A DNA stretch of 64,000 nt from JADKFD01 sp050250665 (GCA_050250665.1 JBFWOF010000007.1:76797-140796), one strand, 5' to 3'. Shown: positions 43,001 to 52,545, counted from the first letter of the stretch. Notes: a model not told the origin generated them from the letters alone. Translations and numbers: made by a program.

Positions 43001-44828
43001 GGATGAAGCCACGCCGGCCCTGATCATTGCCAGTGAATAGTTCGACTCTCACGCCATCGAGCGTCCCATCGCTCGGCAGTTGGTGGCTGTTTTCGATGAT
43101 GATGACCTGCGCCTCGGTGAAGGACGTCTTCACGTCTTCCCAAAAGTGCCTCTTTATTTCCTGCGGAAACGCAGACTCGTCCGCATCGGGCTCCTCGTAG
43201 ACGAGCAGCGGAGAATCGATGAGGACGAAGTTCGGGAATGGGCGCTCGTCGTCGATGCAAAGACGCAGGAGGGCAAGGTTGAATGCCGCCCTAATAATGG
43301 CCCGCACGCCCTTGCCGTGGCTCTTTCTCGCGCGCCCGGAAATAACAACGTCCTGGTCGTTCTCGCTGAATGTGACTCGCTCGGGGTTGGGGAAGTGCCA
43401 CGCGGTCAAAAGCGCCTCGACCTCCCTGCTGAACGGATCGGCCTGCGCTGTGCTCACCGCGGCGCCAGCGACTTCGGTCTTATGTTTCTTTCTTGGCTTG
43501 TTCGCTTCGTCAAGCAGCTCTTCCAGTTCCTGGATTCGCTCAAGGAATTCGATTGCCTTGCGGCAAGACTCGGCACGCGCACGCAGGTCGTCGACCTTCT
43601 TGGAAACCATGTCGACGTGCTGCTCTATCAACACCTTTAGTTCCGAAGCGATCCTATCCAGCTCGAGCTGGTGGGCGCCGCGGGTTCCTTGGATCTGCAG
43701 CACCTCGGCGGCCATTTCAGCTCGAGTGATCTGGAGGTCCCGTGACAATTGAAAAATTTTGGCCGCCTCGGCCCTGCACGCCTGGAAGACATCAGCCGGT
43801 GCAGGCTGCACTTCTCGATGGGCGTGGTAGTGGTGCTTGGCGAGTGCGCCGCACATCGGGCAGCGTTCCTCCTTGAGCTGGTCTAGCCGAACACCGGCTT
43901 CAGCAATCGCCTCCAGCCGTCGCAAGTCGGACTCGTACTGTTCCTGCAACAATTCGAACCTTGAATGAAGCTCCGACGCAACCGCGAGCTTTGATTCCAC
44001 CACTTTCAGCGCTGTCCACGTCCTGCTGCGATTCAACTGCAAAGGCGCGACTCTGGCCAAAGCGGCGGTACGCTCTACCAGAGACGTTTGAATCGACGTC
44101 TCGATCCGGGTAAGGCGGTCCTGTTCCTCGGCGAGGTTGCTCACCTCGCCATGCTCGGCAAGGCGCTCCCGAGCCGCCTTCAACAAGCCTTCGAGTAATT
44201 CGACCTTGCCAGTTTGGCGCCCTTTGGCGACCTTCGGATCTTCCTTCGCGAGGATTGAGGAATCGTCGGTTCCGGTGAGGATGAGGCGAAACACACCGCT
44301 CTCGAATGTCTTGTGGATGACCTGCCCACTCAGTACGGGTGAGTCCTCCTTAATAACTGTCTCTTCGTCAATGATGACGAGCCGGGCAATGTCCCGGAAA
44401 CTGAGCGGTCGCGTCTTGCCTTGCGCGTTGGTTCGCACTTTTTTTGTACCCAGCCCCGAGAGGTCGAGCAAGAACTGAGAGACCGTGTCCTTCTTGCCAG
44501 CTTGATGCTTCGGCGCGAGGATGCGGTCGGGTTGACCTTGGGATTTGCAGAGGGCATCGCCGCCACGGACGCTCCTCTCAAGCAAGTAGACTCGCTGGTC
44601 GCTGTTGGCCTCGATCTCAAGGATGACTGAGCTGTAGCCATCCGCTTCAGTGATTTCCTTTGGCGCGTCACCGCTGCCGAGCGCATAGTCGAGGCACTGC
44701 GCGATAAAGCTCTTTCCTGTGTCGGATGGGCCGGCGATGACGTTGAGCCCGCGTGTGAACGTGACTTCCGCAGGTGCCCTTTCCGGCCCGACCAGTGCGA
44801 GTCGCCTGAGCGCGAAGCCGAACTTCAT
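42987..44828 (-). CDS. ABC-3C system SMC-like ATPase
   Basis: A 613-residue protein read from the ATG at 44828, which overlaps the previous stop by 4 bp. Walker A is GPSDTGKS near residue 35. A long coiled-coil middle is interrupted by a zinc-hook-like CPMCG (about residue 320). Walker B is NFVLIDSPLL near the C-terminus, and a late strand holds VIIIENSHQLP. This is the RecN/SMC-like ATPase of ABC-three-component conflict systems, thought to sense DNA or phage structures and activate the effector. The C-terminal codons and stop lie in a REP-like repeat. Confidence 0.82.
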   Translation of the reverse strand: MKFGFALRRLALVGPERAPAEVTFTRGLNVIAGPSDTGKSFIAQCLDYALGSGDAPKEITEADGYSSVILEIEANSDQRVYLLERSVRGGDALCKSQGQPDRILAPKHQAGKKDTVSQFLLDLSGLGTKKVRTNAQGKTRPLSFRDIARLVIIDEETVIKEDSPVLSGQVIHKTFESGVFRLILTGTDDSSILAKEDPKVAKGRQTGKVELLEGLLKAARERLAEHGEVSNLAEEQDRLTRIETSIQTSLVERTAALARVAPLQLNRSRTWTALKVVESKLAVASELHSRFELLQEQYESDLRRLEAIAEAGVRLDQLKEERCPMCGALAKHHYHAHREVQPAPADVFQACRAEAAKIFQLSRDLQITRAEMAAEVLQIQGTRGAHQLELDRIASELKVLIEQHVDMVSKKVDDLRARAESCRKAIEFLERIQELEELLDEANKPRKKHKTEVAGAAVSTAQADPFSREVEALLTAWHFPNPERVTFSENDQDVVISGRARKSHGKGVRAIIRAAFNLALLRLCIDDERPFPNFVLIDSPLLVYEEPDADESAFPQEIKRHFWEDVKTSFTEAQVIIIENSHQLPSDGTLDGVRVELFTGNDQGRRGFIPQSA

Positions 44829-45334
44829 GACGTCTCCTCGGTCCAGAGAACGGACTCCATCGCAAATTCGGCACCCCATGTGCCGATGTTGTTCCTGACC
44901 ATTGCGTCGAGCTCGGCGTCATCGAGTAGGCCGAAGCTGTCGACCACCCAGTCAGCGCGCTCGCGGAGGCCCTTCAGGTACGCGGTGCACAGTGTGTCGA
45001 GGAAATCGGCAGACTTGTCGGTCGCTGCGAAGAAGATGCCGCCGTCCTTGTACACGCGCTCGATGAGTCCACGACTCTCGTAGAGGGTGAGGCCATCTTG
45101 AAGCACGCCACGGCGAACGAGGATCTCTCCTCCGCGATGAGGCGTTTGGGGATGCAGCCCTTCGGGGCCGCCTTCAATGTCGTCTGAGTGGACGAGAAAG
45201 TAGTCGAAAACGACGAGCCGCTGCAGCGCATACGCTTCGGGGAATGCGGTCGTCAGCACGCAGAGGGCTCGCAGACCAATCTCGACGGGCCCGTTGAATG
45301 GCGAGACGAAATGAATTGGCGATTCTGTCGTCAC
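44825..45334 (-). CDS. ABC-3C system middle component
   Basis: A 169-residue protein. The GTG at 45334 overlaps the upstream stop as GTGA and begins VTTESPIHFVSPFNGPVEIG; the longer frame would overlap the effector gene by 46 bp. Conserved-looking features are FNGPVEIGLRALCVLTTAFP, a YFLVHSDDIEGGPEGLHPQTPHRGGEILVRR stretch and a helical C-terminus. Size, position and the LHP...HRGGE segment fit the small middle components of ABC-3C operons, which are winged-helix-like. Recognition leans on context. Confidence 0.75.
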   Translation of the reverse strand: MTTESPIHFVSPFNGPVEIGLRALCVLTTAFPEAYALQRLVVFDYFLVHSDDIEGGPEGLHPQTPHRGGEILVRRGVLQDGLTLYESRGLIERVYKDGGIFFAATDKSADFLDTLCTAYLKGLRERADWVVDSFGLLDDAELDAMVRNNIGTWGAEFAMESVLWTEETS

Positions 45335-46419
45335 TTGACCCACCGGACCTTTCCGTCGTTTACGAGTTGGTGGCAAATGCCCCCCCGGTCACGCGTGTGA
45401 ATCCGCGTGGTGAGCGGGTTGTTCGTGAGCTGCAGGGCGCGGGCCGTCTTCACAGCTGCGACAACCCGACCGTAGCCATCGGCATGCCCACCTCGCACGT
45501 CGTCTCTGATGCCCGAATGAACCTCGTCCTGCAGCTTCTCGAACTCGCCTGCAGGCAGCCGGTCGCGCGAGAAGGTTCGTAGACCCTCAGCGCTGTAAAA
45601 TTCGACGCGGGCGTCATGGAAGTGCTCAAGCAGGTCCCCGCGGGCTCCGAGCGCCGCGTCTAGCGCATCCATGTCCTGTGCGAGGTGGTCCGCGTAGGCA
45701 CGTCGAAGCTCACCGACGAAGACCGCCTCGTTGTCAGCTGGGTCGCTCGGAGGCAGCATAGGCTCAGGGCGCATTGGTAGTCCGCCGCCAAAGCGTGCCA
45801 CATACCACGGCGTCTTTGCGTGCGCCTCAATGATGCGTAGGAGAGGCTTGGTCTGGAAGATGGAGAAATCGAGGCTCGCAATGTGCGCCTTCATTTTGGC
45901 GTCACACTCGACTACCTCCGTCTTGGTGATTTCAGTCCGACACGCCTTATCCCAGTTCGCGAGAAGGCCGTCTCGTAGCGCATGCGGCTTCTTCAAAAGG
46001 TTCGAAAGCGCTGGGCCGACCCCCTGCGGTGCGACGAAGAAGTAGCTCCTCGGGTACGAGTACTCGCCTCTTAGCGTGTAGTACGCGAGCTTTCCCAACT
46101 CGACCCAGACGGCGCTGGGCGCAAGCGCGTTCCTGTAGTGCTTGCACTGGTAATTGTCCCACGCGCCGTTGCCGCTTTTCACAGTCGCAATGACGTCGCG
46201 CCCCATGTCGCCTGCGCCTCCGCACCGCTCGACCAGATCGTACTCGTCGCGGAGTGAGTCGACCCACTCTTGAATGAAGCGCTCCCACTGGTCGGGACTG
46301 AAGAGTCTGACCCTGTCCTCGGGATGCACCGGAAGCCCCGACGCCACGATGTCGGCGGCCAATCCGGGCGGCGGCGCCGACGGTTGGGGGATCGGAACAG
46401 GCGGGGGGACCTTATTCAC
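45331..46419 (-). CDS. ABC-3C effector: PD-(D/E)xK nuclease-fold plus ABC-3C C-terminal domain
   Basis: A 362-residue protein with a Pro-rich start. Residues about 40-110 have an Mrr-like restriction endonuclease pattern: ERCGGAGDMGRDVIATV then YQCKHY, giving the D and QxK of the catalytic site. The C-terminal 150 residues (LPPSDPADNEAVFVGELRRAYADHLAQDM, EFEKLQDEVHSGIRDDV) are the conserved ABC-3C C-terminal domain thought to contact the ATPase. First gene of a tightly overlapping three-gene operon. It would cut nucleic acid on activation, as a suicide or phage defence. Two tandem repeats stand upstream. Confidence 0.8.
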   Translation of the reverse strand: MNKVPPPVPIPQPSAPPPGLAADIVASGLPVHPEDRVRLFSPDQWERFIQEWVDSLRDEYDLVERCGGAGDMGRDVIATVKSGNGAWDNYQCKHYRNALAPSAVWVELGKLAYYTLRGEYSYPRSYFFVAPQGVGPALSNLLKKPHALRDGLLANWDKACRTEITKTEVVECDAKMKAHIASLDFSIFQTKPLLRIIEAHAKTPWYVARFGGGLPMRPEPMLPPSDPADNEAVFVGELRRAYADHLAQDMDALDAALGARGDLLEHFHDARVEFYSAEGLRTFSRDRLPAGEFEKLQDEVHSGIRDDVRGGHADGYGRVVAAVKTARALQLTNNPLTTRIHTRDRGGICHQLVNDGKVRWVK

Positions 46420-46481
46420 TGCGAGACTCCCGAAAGTTCGAGCTTGCCAGTCACCGCGGCCGCAACGAGCGCTGTATAGCG

Positions 46482-46838
46482 CGTAGGATGCGTTGAGGTA
46501 CGAATCGCATCAGTCGAGGTTCGGCCCACGTCCCTGCTCGAACGATGCGGTTCGCTGTGCTCACTGCATCCTACGCGCTGTCGGCGTCGGGATGCGCGAG
46601 ATTCGCATCCGCACTGTGTGTGGAGGTTCCACTTCCCATCGTTCACGCCGACCAGCGCGCGCAGGATGCGTTGTAGTGCGAAACGCATCAGTTGAGGTTC
46701 GGCGCACGGCAGTGCTCGAACGATGCGGTTCGCGTTGCTCAGCGTATCTGCGTGCTGTCGGCGCCGGGGTGGGCGAACTTCGCATCCACACTGCGTGCTT
46801 AGGCTCCACTTCCCATCCATCACCCGTATCAGCGGCGG
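46482..46838. repeat. Two ~179-bp tandem repeats upstream of the ABC-3C operon
   Basis: Each unit starts G[TC]AGGATGCGTTG, contains a hairpin-capable pair (CGCATCAGT / GAACGATGCGGTTCGC) and ends CCACTTCCCATC followed by a variable 20-25 bp. Units begin at 46482 and about 46661, and a partial third copy lies at 49581-49675. The repeats start 63 bp before the effector gene, where its promoter is expected. Confidence 0.75.
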
Positions 46839-47317
46839 GGCGGTGATCTTCGAGCGGATGTCTGTTTCCGAAAGTGCGGGCATGAGCTGGCTCCGGAATT
46901 CTGATGGTGGCGCAGTCACGGACTAGGAGGTCGCTCGGGGAGGGATTGTCTCGGGATGCGTGCAAAGAATTGAACACGCGCCGGGCAACTCGCGTCAGCT
47001 TGCGATGGCAGCGGGGTCAGGAGCATCAGCGCGCAGCGCTGACCTACAATGGCAAAGGCCGGCGCTGCTACTTCTGGTGGGTTTGACCTTGCCCCGTCTG
47101 GTGGCGGATTGCCCGGGCAAGCCGAAGGCGCACCCCGGGGTTCTTTCGCGCGGAGTGCGACACCGGTGCGCTTTGCTGATCTGGTCTACTCGGGCTGGCA
47201 CCATCGTCACCGTTGCGGCTGCGCTCGTTTGAGCGCTTGAGATGCCAACCGTATGATCGGTCCATCAATGCTGCCGTTCGCGCGCGTTGTCGCTCTTCCT
47301 TCGAAGGAAACTCTCCA
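46839..47317. other. Intergenic region without a recognised gene
   Basis: Short open frames here have no ribosome site, signal or family feature. The last 20 bp hold GAAGGAAA, the ribosome site of the next gene. I see nothing else. Confidence 0.4.
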
Positions 47318-49174
47318 TTGCGGTGCTTTCTTGTTGCGCTCAGCCTGACGCTCTTATGCATCGCCGCGCAACCCGTTGGGGCGGCCGATGCAGCTCCGGA
47401 TGGCGATGTCCTTTTCAGTGACAGTTTCGAAGCACCAAGCATTCGCCTCCGGGGCGTGGCTTCGTTTACAGCTCCGTTGGCCTTCGCGAATGTGACCCTC
47501 ACCGGCTCCGACGGTCTTGTGCTTTCGAGCACGGCCGATGCGGAAGGAAGGTTCGAGTTCACGCTCGAGGGGTACGCCGAGGACGAGGTATTCGATGTTC
47601 GCGCGCGTGGAGAAGGCGCCCAGTCCTGGTTGGAGTTTGCAGCGTGGCTCGGCGATGGTGCCTTCCTCCGCGAGATGGCAGGACCGGAAGGCATCATCGA
47701 CACCGCAGCCTTGCCAGCCCTGCATGTCAATCCGCACCAGACGGGGCGTTATCTCGCAATCCGGGACCTTCCTCCGAGTCCGATCAACGTGGATCGACCG
47801 GCGCAGCGAGCGGCCGCCAGCTTCAGCAGCAACGACGCGACGATACGCGGCGCGCTGGTCGCGCTGCTGGCTGACGGAGCGCCGATGCCTGCCGGGGCCG
47901 CGACCACCTTGCAGGCGGTAGGCGAACTGCCGCTGGCGATCGAATTGGTGGAGTCTCTGGGGGGCGAGTTCATTTGCTACATCAATCAACCGGAGTCGCC
48001 CGAATGCATCGCGCTGGCCCGCGTCGTGCGCGATCCCACGCAAGTTCCGCTGGCATCCCCGCCCACAGACGTGGCCTTGCATCCGTATACGAGCTTTGAG
48101 GTGGGGGCCAACTACAATTACCCGCGCCTATTCCTCAGCGCGACCGGGAATGGCCAGCTTTCCTGGACCGACGCATTCTTCGCGCCGGCTGCGCCCGTCA
48201 CGTGGAGCACACTGCCCTCAGGAGAGGTTCGCGTCGTTCACCGAGATGGCCTGCCTCTACGTCGCTTCCTGATCAGCGCGTGGCATCAAAGCTGCGGCTG
48301 CGGTGTCTGGCGGGAAGTGGCGACGATGGCTGCACTCGTCCAGTTCGTTCGAGGTCCCATGGGGACTCTGGCTGTCGGCGTCGTCTACGAAACCGAATAC
48401 CGTTACCCAGACAATCCGGAAATTCCTCCCGAGACCGTAGCGCCCTATCCGCTGGGCCACCTGACGCAGGTGCTGGTCGATGATCGACCGCTCAACGCAA
48501 TCCCTGTCGCTCCGGGGGACTCGTGGGTACTGCCCCATTGCATGACGGCGTATTGCCTGGGTGCGGCAAACGTGGAAGGCGCCGAAACTCATGACTTCCA
48601 TGCAAACGGAACAGGAGTCACCCGCCGGACTCAGCTCGCTTTCCAGTGGTCCCTGAGCCCCCTGGGTGACCTCCTGATCGAGTATTCGGACGGAGCGAAA
48701 GCGAGACATGCGCTGGCAAGCGCGGATCGCGTGGCCGTCACTTCGGCCAGCGTGCAGGTCGGCGCCAGTGGCGACATCCTGGCCCTTTCCCAACCGATCA
48801 TGCACGCCGAGGCCCGCGGCTTCGACGCTGCGGACCTGATCGGATTCGAATTCAGATCGCTCCGGTCTTGTGAAAGGCCATTCGCCGAGATCGAGATCGT
48901 TTGCCGCAGCACTGGTGGCTATTCCTTTGCCACTGGCGGTAGCGGCGCCAACTTCGGCAGTACCTTGTCCTGGTCCATCGACGCCCAAGGTCGCTTGATT
49001 TTTCTTCGCTACCGTCCCAACGGAAGCATCAGTCAACGACGGGTGTGGGAGCGTATTGCCGAGGTTGGCGACACCCTCTACGTGCTGGAACAGATCGAAA
49101 CCCCGCCGCTGCCTACGCTGGACTACAGCAAGCCAGCCGGTTTGATGGCATATCGGAAAAAACCTTTCAATTGA
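47318..49174 (+). CDS. Large secreted protein with FSDSFE motif right after the signal peptide
   Basis: A 618-residue protein read from the TTG at 47318, 9 nt after AAGGA, starting the signal peptide (LRCFLVALSLTLLCIAAQPVGAADA). The mature protein opens APDGDVLFSDSFEAPSIRLR: the [LI]Fx[ND][GS]FE motif at the N-terminus instead of the C-terminus. A carboxypeptidase-regulatory/Ig-like domain follows (PLAFANVTLTGSDGLVLSSTADAEGRFEFTL). The remaining 480 residues are beta-rich with several Cys (HQSCGCGVW, HCMTAYCLG) and are not recognised. It lies alone, downstream of the defence operon's repeats. Confidence 0.65.
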   Translation: MRCFLVALSLTLLCIAAQPVGAADAAPDGDVLFSDSFEAPSIRLRGVASFTAPLAFANVTLTGSDGLVLSSTADAEGRFEFTLEGYAEDEVFDVRARGEGAQSWLEFAAWLGDGAFLREMAGPEGIIDTAALPALHVNPHQTGRYLAIRDLPPSPINVDRPAQRAAASFSSNDATIRGALVALLADGAPMPAGAATTLQAVGELPLAIELVESLGGEFICYINQPESPECIALARVVRDPTQVPLASPPTDVALHPYTSFEVGANYNYPRLFLSATGNGQLSWTDAFFAPAAPVTWSTLPSGEVRVVHRDGLPLRRFLISAWHQSCGCGVWREVATMAALVQFVRGPMGTLAVGVVYETEYRYPDNPEIPPETVAPYPLGHLTQVLVDDRPLNAIPVAPGDSWVLPHCMTAYCLGAANVEGAETHDFHANGTGVTRRTQLAFQWSLSPLGDLLIEYSDGAKARHALASADRVAVTSASVQVGASGDILALSQPIMHAEARGFDAADLIGFEFRSLRSCERPFAEIEIVCRSTGGYSFATGGSGANFGSTLSWSIDAQGRLIFLRYRPNGSISQRRVWERIAEVGDTLYVLEQIETPPLPTLDYSKPAGLMAYRKKPFN

Positions 49175-49205
49175 TCCGATGTCGAAAGAGTGTCGGCCGA
49201 GTAGC

Positions 49206-49513
49206 CCGCATAGGTTGCCGTGAAAGTCGTTCAGGCGAGAGCTGTCGCTCCCTCCCCGATGTTCGGGGGTGAGTCTGGCGCGCTTGGCCGGCATGCCGGC
49301 CGCGCCTGCGAACGCGCGGCGGCTTGCCGCCGGGCCGGACGGGCTGGGGAGGGGTTAGGCAAGAAACCCTATGCAACGGTCATGGCACCAGCGACTTTCA
49401 TGATTGCTAGTGACTCGCAGCCATGTCCGTTGGGGTAAGCGGAGCGCACCCCAACATCACCGACCCCGAAACGCTTCGCCGTTGGGCTTCGCTGCGCTCA
49501 GCGCCAACCTATG
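49206..49513. repeat. Long composite repeat, inverted partner of 40373-40588
   Basis: It reads, inverted, the same order of blocks as 40373-40588 (GTTGCCGTGAAAGTCGTTC, GGGGAGGGGTTAGGCAAG, CACCAGCGACTTTCATG, GTTGGGGTAAGC) with an extra 70-bp Gly/Arg-codon-like GC-rich insert at about 49263-49332. It spans most of the gap between two convergent genes. Confidence 0.8.
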
Positions 49514-49580
49514 TCCCCGATTGGCTGGGGATCTCGCCGGCCTTCGTTTCTACTGTATCGGGGCCGCCGGCCCAGCCCGC

Positions 49581-49675
49581 TTGGGATGCGTTGAGCTACG
49601 AAACGCATCAATCGAGGTTCGGCGCATACCGGCGCTCGAATGATGCGGTTCGCTGCGTTCACCACATCCTGCTCG
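49581..49675. repeat. Solo copy of the GGATGCGTTG repeat family
   Basis: It matches the first half of the tandem units at 46482-46838 (TTGGGATGCGTTGAGC, CGCATCAATCGAGG, ACCACATCCTGC). It abuts the stop codon of the tagged propeller gene. Confidence 0.75.
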
Positions 49676-52270
49676 CTACTCGAAGCCGTTTCCGAAGATC
49701 AGATTGCTCGTCCCGATGGTGCAGAGCGAAAACGCCAACTCGACGTCCGGATTCACCGCAAAGTGGTAGCCATTGGGCGAATAGGTTCCCGGGCAGTTGC
49801 TGCAGGTCGTCGCGTAGTCGCCGATCCAGTTCTGGTTGCCGAACATCAGCCACGCCCCGAGCAGGGCGTCGGCTCCGGCTTGCTGGGCCAGGAAGCTGCT
49901 GCCGAGATCGACTTTCATCTGATCGCGGTTGAGCTCGAAGGTGCTGGCGATTTGCGGGACGACACTGGCGTCGCCGTCGGACAGCAAGTCGGCCAGGCAG
50001 GCGAATTCGTCGAGATCCTGTCGTCCGTTGTTGTCGATGTCACCATCGCGCAGGCCGGGAGCCAGGCTTGCCGCGAGCGCGTTGTAGGGCGTGAGGAAAT
50101 CGACATTGATGCCGTTCTCGTCGGCGGCCAGCGGATATTCGCCCATGTGCGCCGGATTGATGCGGGGTGCGCCCATCGCGAGCGTCGGACCGACCACGTC
50201 CAGGTAGTCGCCGTTGGCGAAGATTCTTCTCATGGCGGCGGTTTGAGCGGGGCGCCAGTCCGTTACCGAGCCGGTGGTGACATCGAGTGCCGCCACATTC
50301 GATAGCGCCACGCCCTGGACGGTGCCCAGACCCGTGCCGGCGGCCATGTACAGGATGTTGCCGCGCTTGGCGATACTGGGGTTGATGGCCGGGACGATGC
50401 TGATGACCGGGTCGGTCGCCTGCCCGGTGAAGGCATCCACCACGGCGATGGATCCACGCGGCTGACCCCCGACGTTGGTGAATTGCCCGGAGGCGTAAAC
50501 CTTGCCGTCGCTGACGAGCAGTTCCGTGACGATAGCGGCGCTCGGGCCCACGTTGGGGTCGAAAGGCAAGACCGCCCCGGTGGACCCGCGCAGCAAGGCG
50601 AGCTTGTTGCGGAACTGATTGTTGATCTGGGTGAAGTCGCCGCCGAGATAGATGAAATCGTCGACGATATCGATGGCATACACCGGCCTGTCGGCACCCG
50701 GATTCCAGGTGCTCAGGCTGCCGGTGACGGCGTCGAAGGCGGCGATGTAGGAGCGCGGCTCACCGCTGGCGCTGGTGAAGAATCCGACGACATAGAGCGT
50801 GGTGCCGGCCCTGGCCATGTCGCGGGCCGATGCGTTGAGGTCGGCGACGAAGGCCGTGGCATTGTTGGTATTCAGAGTGACATCAAGCGCGGCAAGCCGG
50901 GAGCGGGTCTGTCCGCCAATGCTGCTGAAGAGTCCGCGCGCGTACAGCGTATTGCCATCCAGCAGCAGTCCGTCTACCGTGTTGTCGGCGTCGGGGGTCC
51001 AGTCGGTGGCCGCGCCGGTGTTGGCATTCAGAGCGGCGATGTTGCGTCGGCTCACGGCGCCTGAGCCGTTGAACCCACCCCCCAGCATCAGGCGACCGTC
51101 GTCATAGGCGATGGTGTCCACGGTCGGTACGACCGTCGAGAACTGGATCGGCGCGTTGAGCCGGGGATTGTTTGCGCCGACCGAGGCATCCAGAATGTTC
51201 ACCTCAGCATAGCCGCGGCGCTCGGCTGCGCCCATGAGGGTGAACGCGCCGCCGGCATATAAGGTGTTCCCGCGCAGCAGCAGCGCCCCAATGCGGCCGT
51301 TCGGCGAGGGGTTCCAGCCGGATGCGGTGCCTGTGTTGGCATTGACGGCGGCCAGATTGGGCCGGGACTGGCCGCCGATCGTGGTGAAGTCGCCGCCCAC
51401 ATACACCGTGCTGCCGGAAATCTGCATCGCCAGCACCCTCCCGTTGGGTGCCGGGTTCCAGCTCAACAGCACCTGCTGGGTCGTGAGGTCGTAGGCCTTG
51501 AGGCTGCTGCCGCCGTAGTACAGAGTGGTGCCGGCGTCGTTGAGGACGATCGCTTCGATCGTGAGGCCGCTGTCGAGCGTCTGCACGGCCGCCGTCGTGG
51601 CATCGGCCGCGATCAGGTCGCCACCGCCGAGGAACACGGTGTTGCCCGACAGCAGGACGGCGTTCACCTGGAAGGACGTGAGTGCAGGTGCCCAGGACGT
51701 CAGCGTGGCAGTTGTCGTGTCGATCGCTGCAGCGTTGGAGCGGGCCTGGCCGTCGATCGATCCGAATTCGCCGACCACATAAAGCACGCCGCTCGGGGAC
51801 AACTCCAGACCCCGCACGATGGTGGTGCCGAGCTGGCCGATGCCGAACGAGAACGAAAAGTCGGGGTCCAGCCGGCCATCGGGCAGGATGTGCACCAGTG
51901 GTGCGGTCGCGACGTCGTCGACGTACTCGAAGCGTCCGCCGAGATACCAGCCGCCGGCGCCATCCGGCACCGCGGCGTGCACGGCGATGCCCTTGATCTT
52001 CGCCAGCGGCAGCACCGGCGCACCGCTGGTGGCATCCATCAGCAGCGCCGAGCCCGTGAACGGCGCAACCGTGTTGAAGGTGCCGCCGAGGTAGATCGTG
52101 TCGGCCGAGCGGGCCACGGCTTCTATGCGGCCGTCGGTGATCCACAGATCATTGCGGGGGTAGTCGTTCAAGGCCCAGGCCGTGCCGGCCAGGCCCTGCA
52201 GCAGAAGGGCGGCGAAGGCCAGCCAGATCTGAAGGGTCTTCGATGCGTGGGTGTGGGGGCGTTTGGACAT
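49676..52270 (-). CDS. Secreted beta-propeller protein with FGNGFE tail (module 3 cargo)
   Basis: An 864-residue protein with a signal peptide (MSKRPHTHASKTLQIWLAFAALLLQGLAGTAWA). The body is a long series of about 50-residue blades with YLGGTFNTV, YVGGDFTTIGGQSRPNLAAVNANTGT and LYAGGAFTLMG, i.e. propeller repeats of the delta-60/DUF5122 style. Near the end a calcium EF-hand/dockerin-like loop (DGDIDNNGRQDLDEF) precedes a helical segment. The C-terminus is TSNLIFGNGFE and stop. It is divergent from the sigma/kinase pair at 52680. Probable secreted or surface protein of unknown ligand. Confidence 0.8.
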   Translation of the reverse strand: MSKRPHTHASKTLQIWLAFAALLLQGLAGTAWALNDYPRNDLWITDGRIEAVARSADTIYLGGTFNTVAPFTGSALLMDATSGAPVLPLAKIKGIAVHAAVPDGAGGWYLGGRFEYVDDVATAPLVHILPDGRLDPDFSFSFGIGQLGTTIVRGLELSPSGVLYVVGEFGSIDGQARSNAAAIDTTTATLTSWAPALTSFQVNAVLLSGNTVFLGGGDLIAADATTAAVQTLDSGLTIEAIVLNDAGTTLYYGGSSLKAYDLTTQQVLLSWNPAPNGRVLAMQISGSTVYVGGDFTTIGGQSRPNLAAVNANTGTASGWNPSPNGRIGALLLRGNTLYAGGAFTLMGAAERRGYAEVNILDASVGANNPRLNAPIQFSTVVPTVDTIAYDDGRLMLGGGFNGSGAVSRRNIAALNANTGAATDWTPDADNTVDGLLLDGNTLYARGLFSSIGGQTRSRLAALDVTLNTNNATAFVADLNASARDMARAGTTLYVVGFFTSASGEPRSYIAAFDAVTGSLSTWNPGADRPVYAIDIVDDFIYLGGDFTQINNQFRNKLALLRGSTGAVLPFDPNVGPSAAIVTELLVSDGKVYASGQFTNVGGQPRGSIAVVDAFTGQATDPVISIVPAINPSIAKRGNILYMAAGTGLGTVQGVALSNVAALDVTTGSVTDWRPAQTAAMRRIFANGDYLDVVGPTLAMGAPRINPAHMGEYPLAADENGINVDFLTPYNALAASLAPGLRDGDIDNNGRQDLDEFACLADLLSDGDASVVPQIASTFELNRDQMKVDLGSSFLAQQAGADALLGAWLMFGNQNWIGDYATTCSNCPGTYSPNGYHFAVNPDVELAFSLCTIGTSNLIFGNGFE

Positions 52271-52357
52271 GGCAGATTCCCGGTCGTGAGGGGTTCTCTG
52301 ACGCCAAGCGCAAGTTCGCGCGAAAATCGGTCAAGGGAGTGGGAGTCGGTGCTGGGT

Positions 52358-52545
52358 GAGGAGCGCAGCGACGAAGCAATCCAGCGCTCTTGCCGCTGCA
52401 TGTCTGGATTGCTTCGCTACGCTCTCCATGAACCCATGCCGTACGTTATTCATTCGTCATTGCGAGGAGCGCAGCGACGAAGCAATCCAGTGCTTCTGAA
52501 GCTGTGCCTCTGGATTGCTTCGCTACGCTCGCAATGACGCCGAAG
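52358..52545. repeat. Two inverted-repeat units (GAAGCAATCCAG / CTGGATTGCTTC)
   Basis: GAGGAGCGCAGCGACGAAGC ... GATTGCTTCGCTACGCTC occurs at 52358-52426 and 52456-52545, each a long hairpin with a variable loop. This is a common proteobacterial intergenic repeat. Both lie in the divergent gap between the module 3 cargo and sigma genes. The remaining gap to 52679 holds a possible promoter (TTCAGA, 16 nt, TAGACT) before the sigma gene. Confidence 0.8.
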
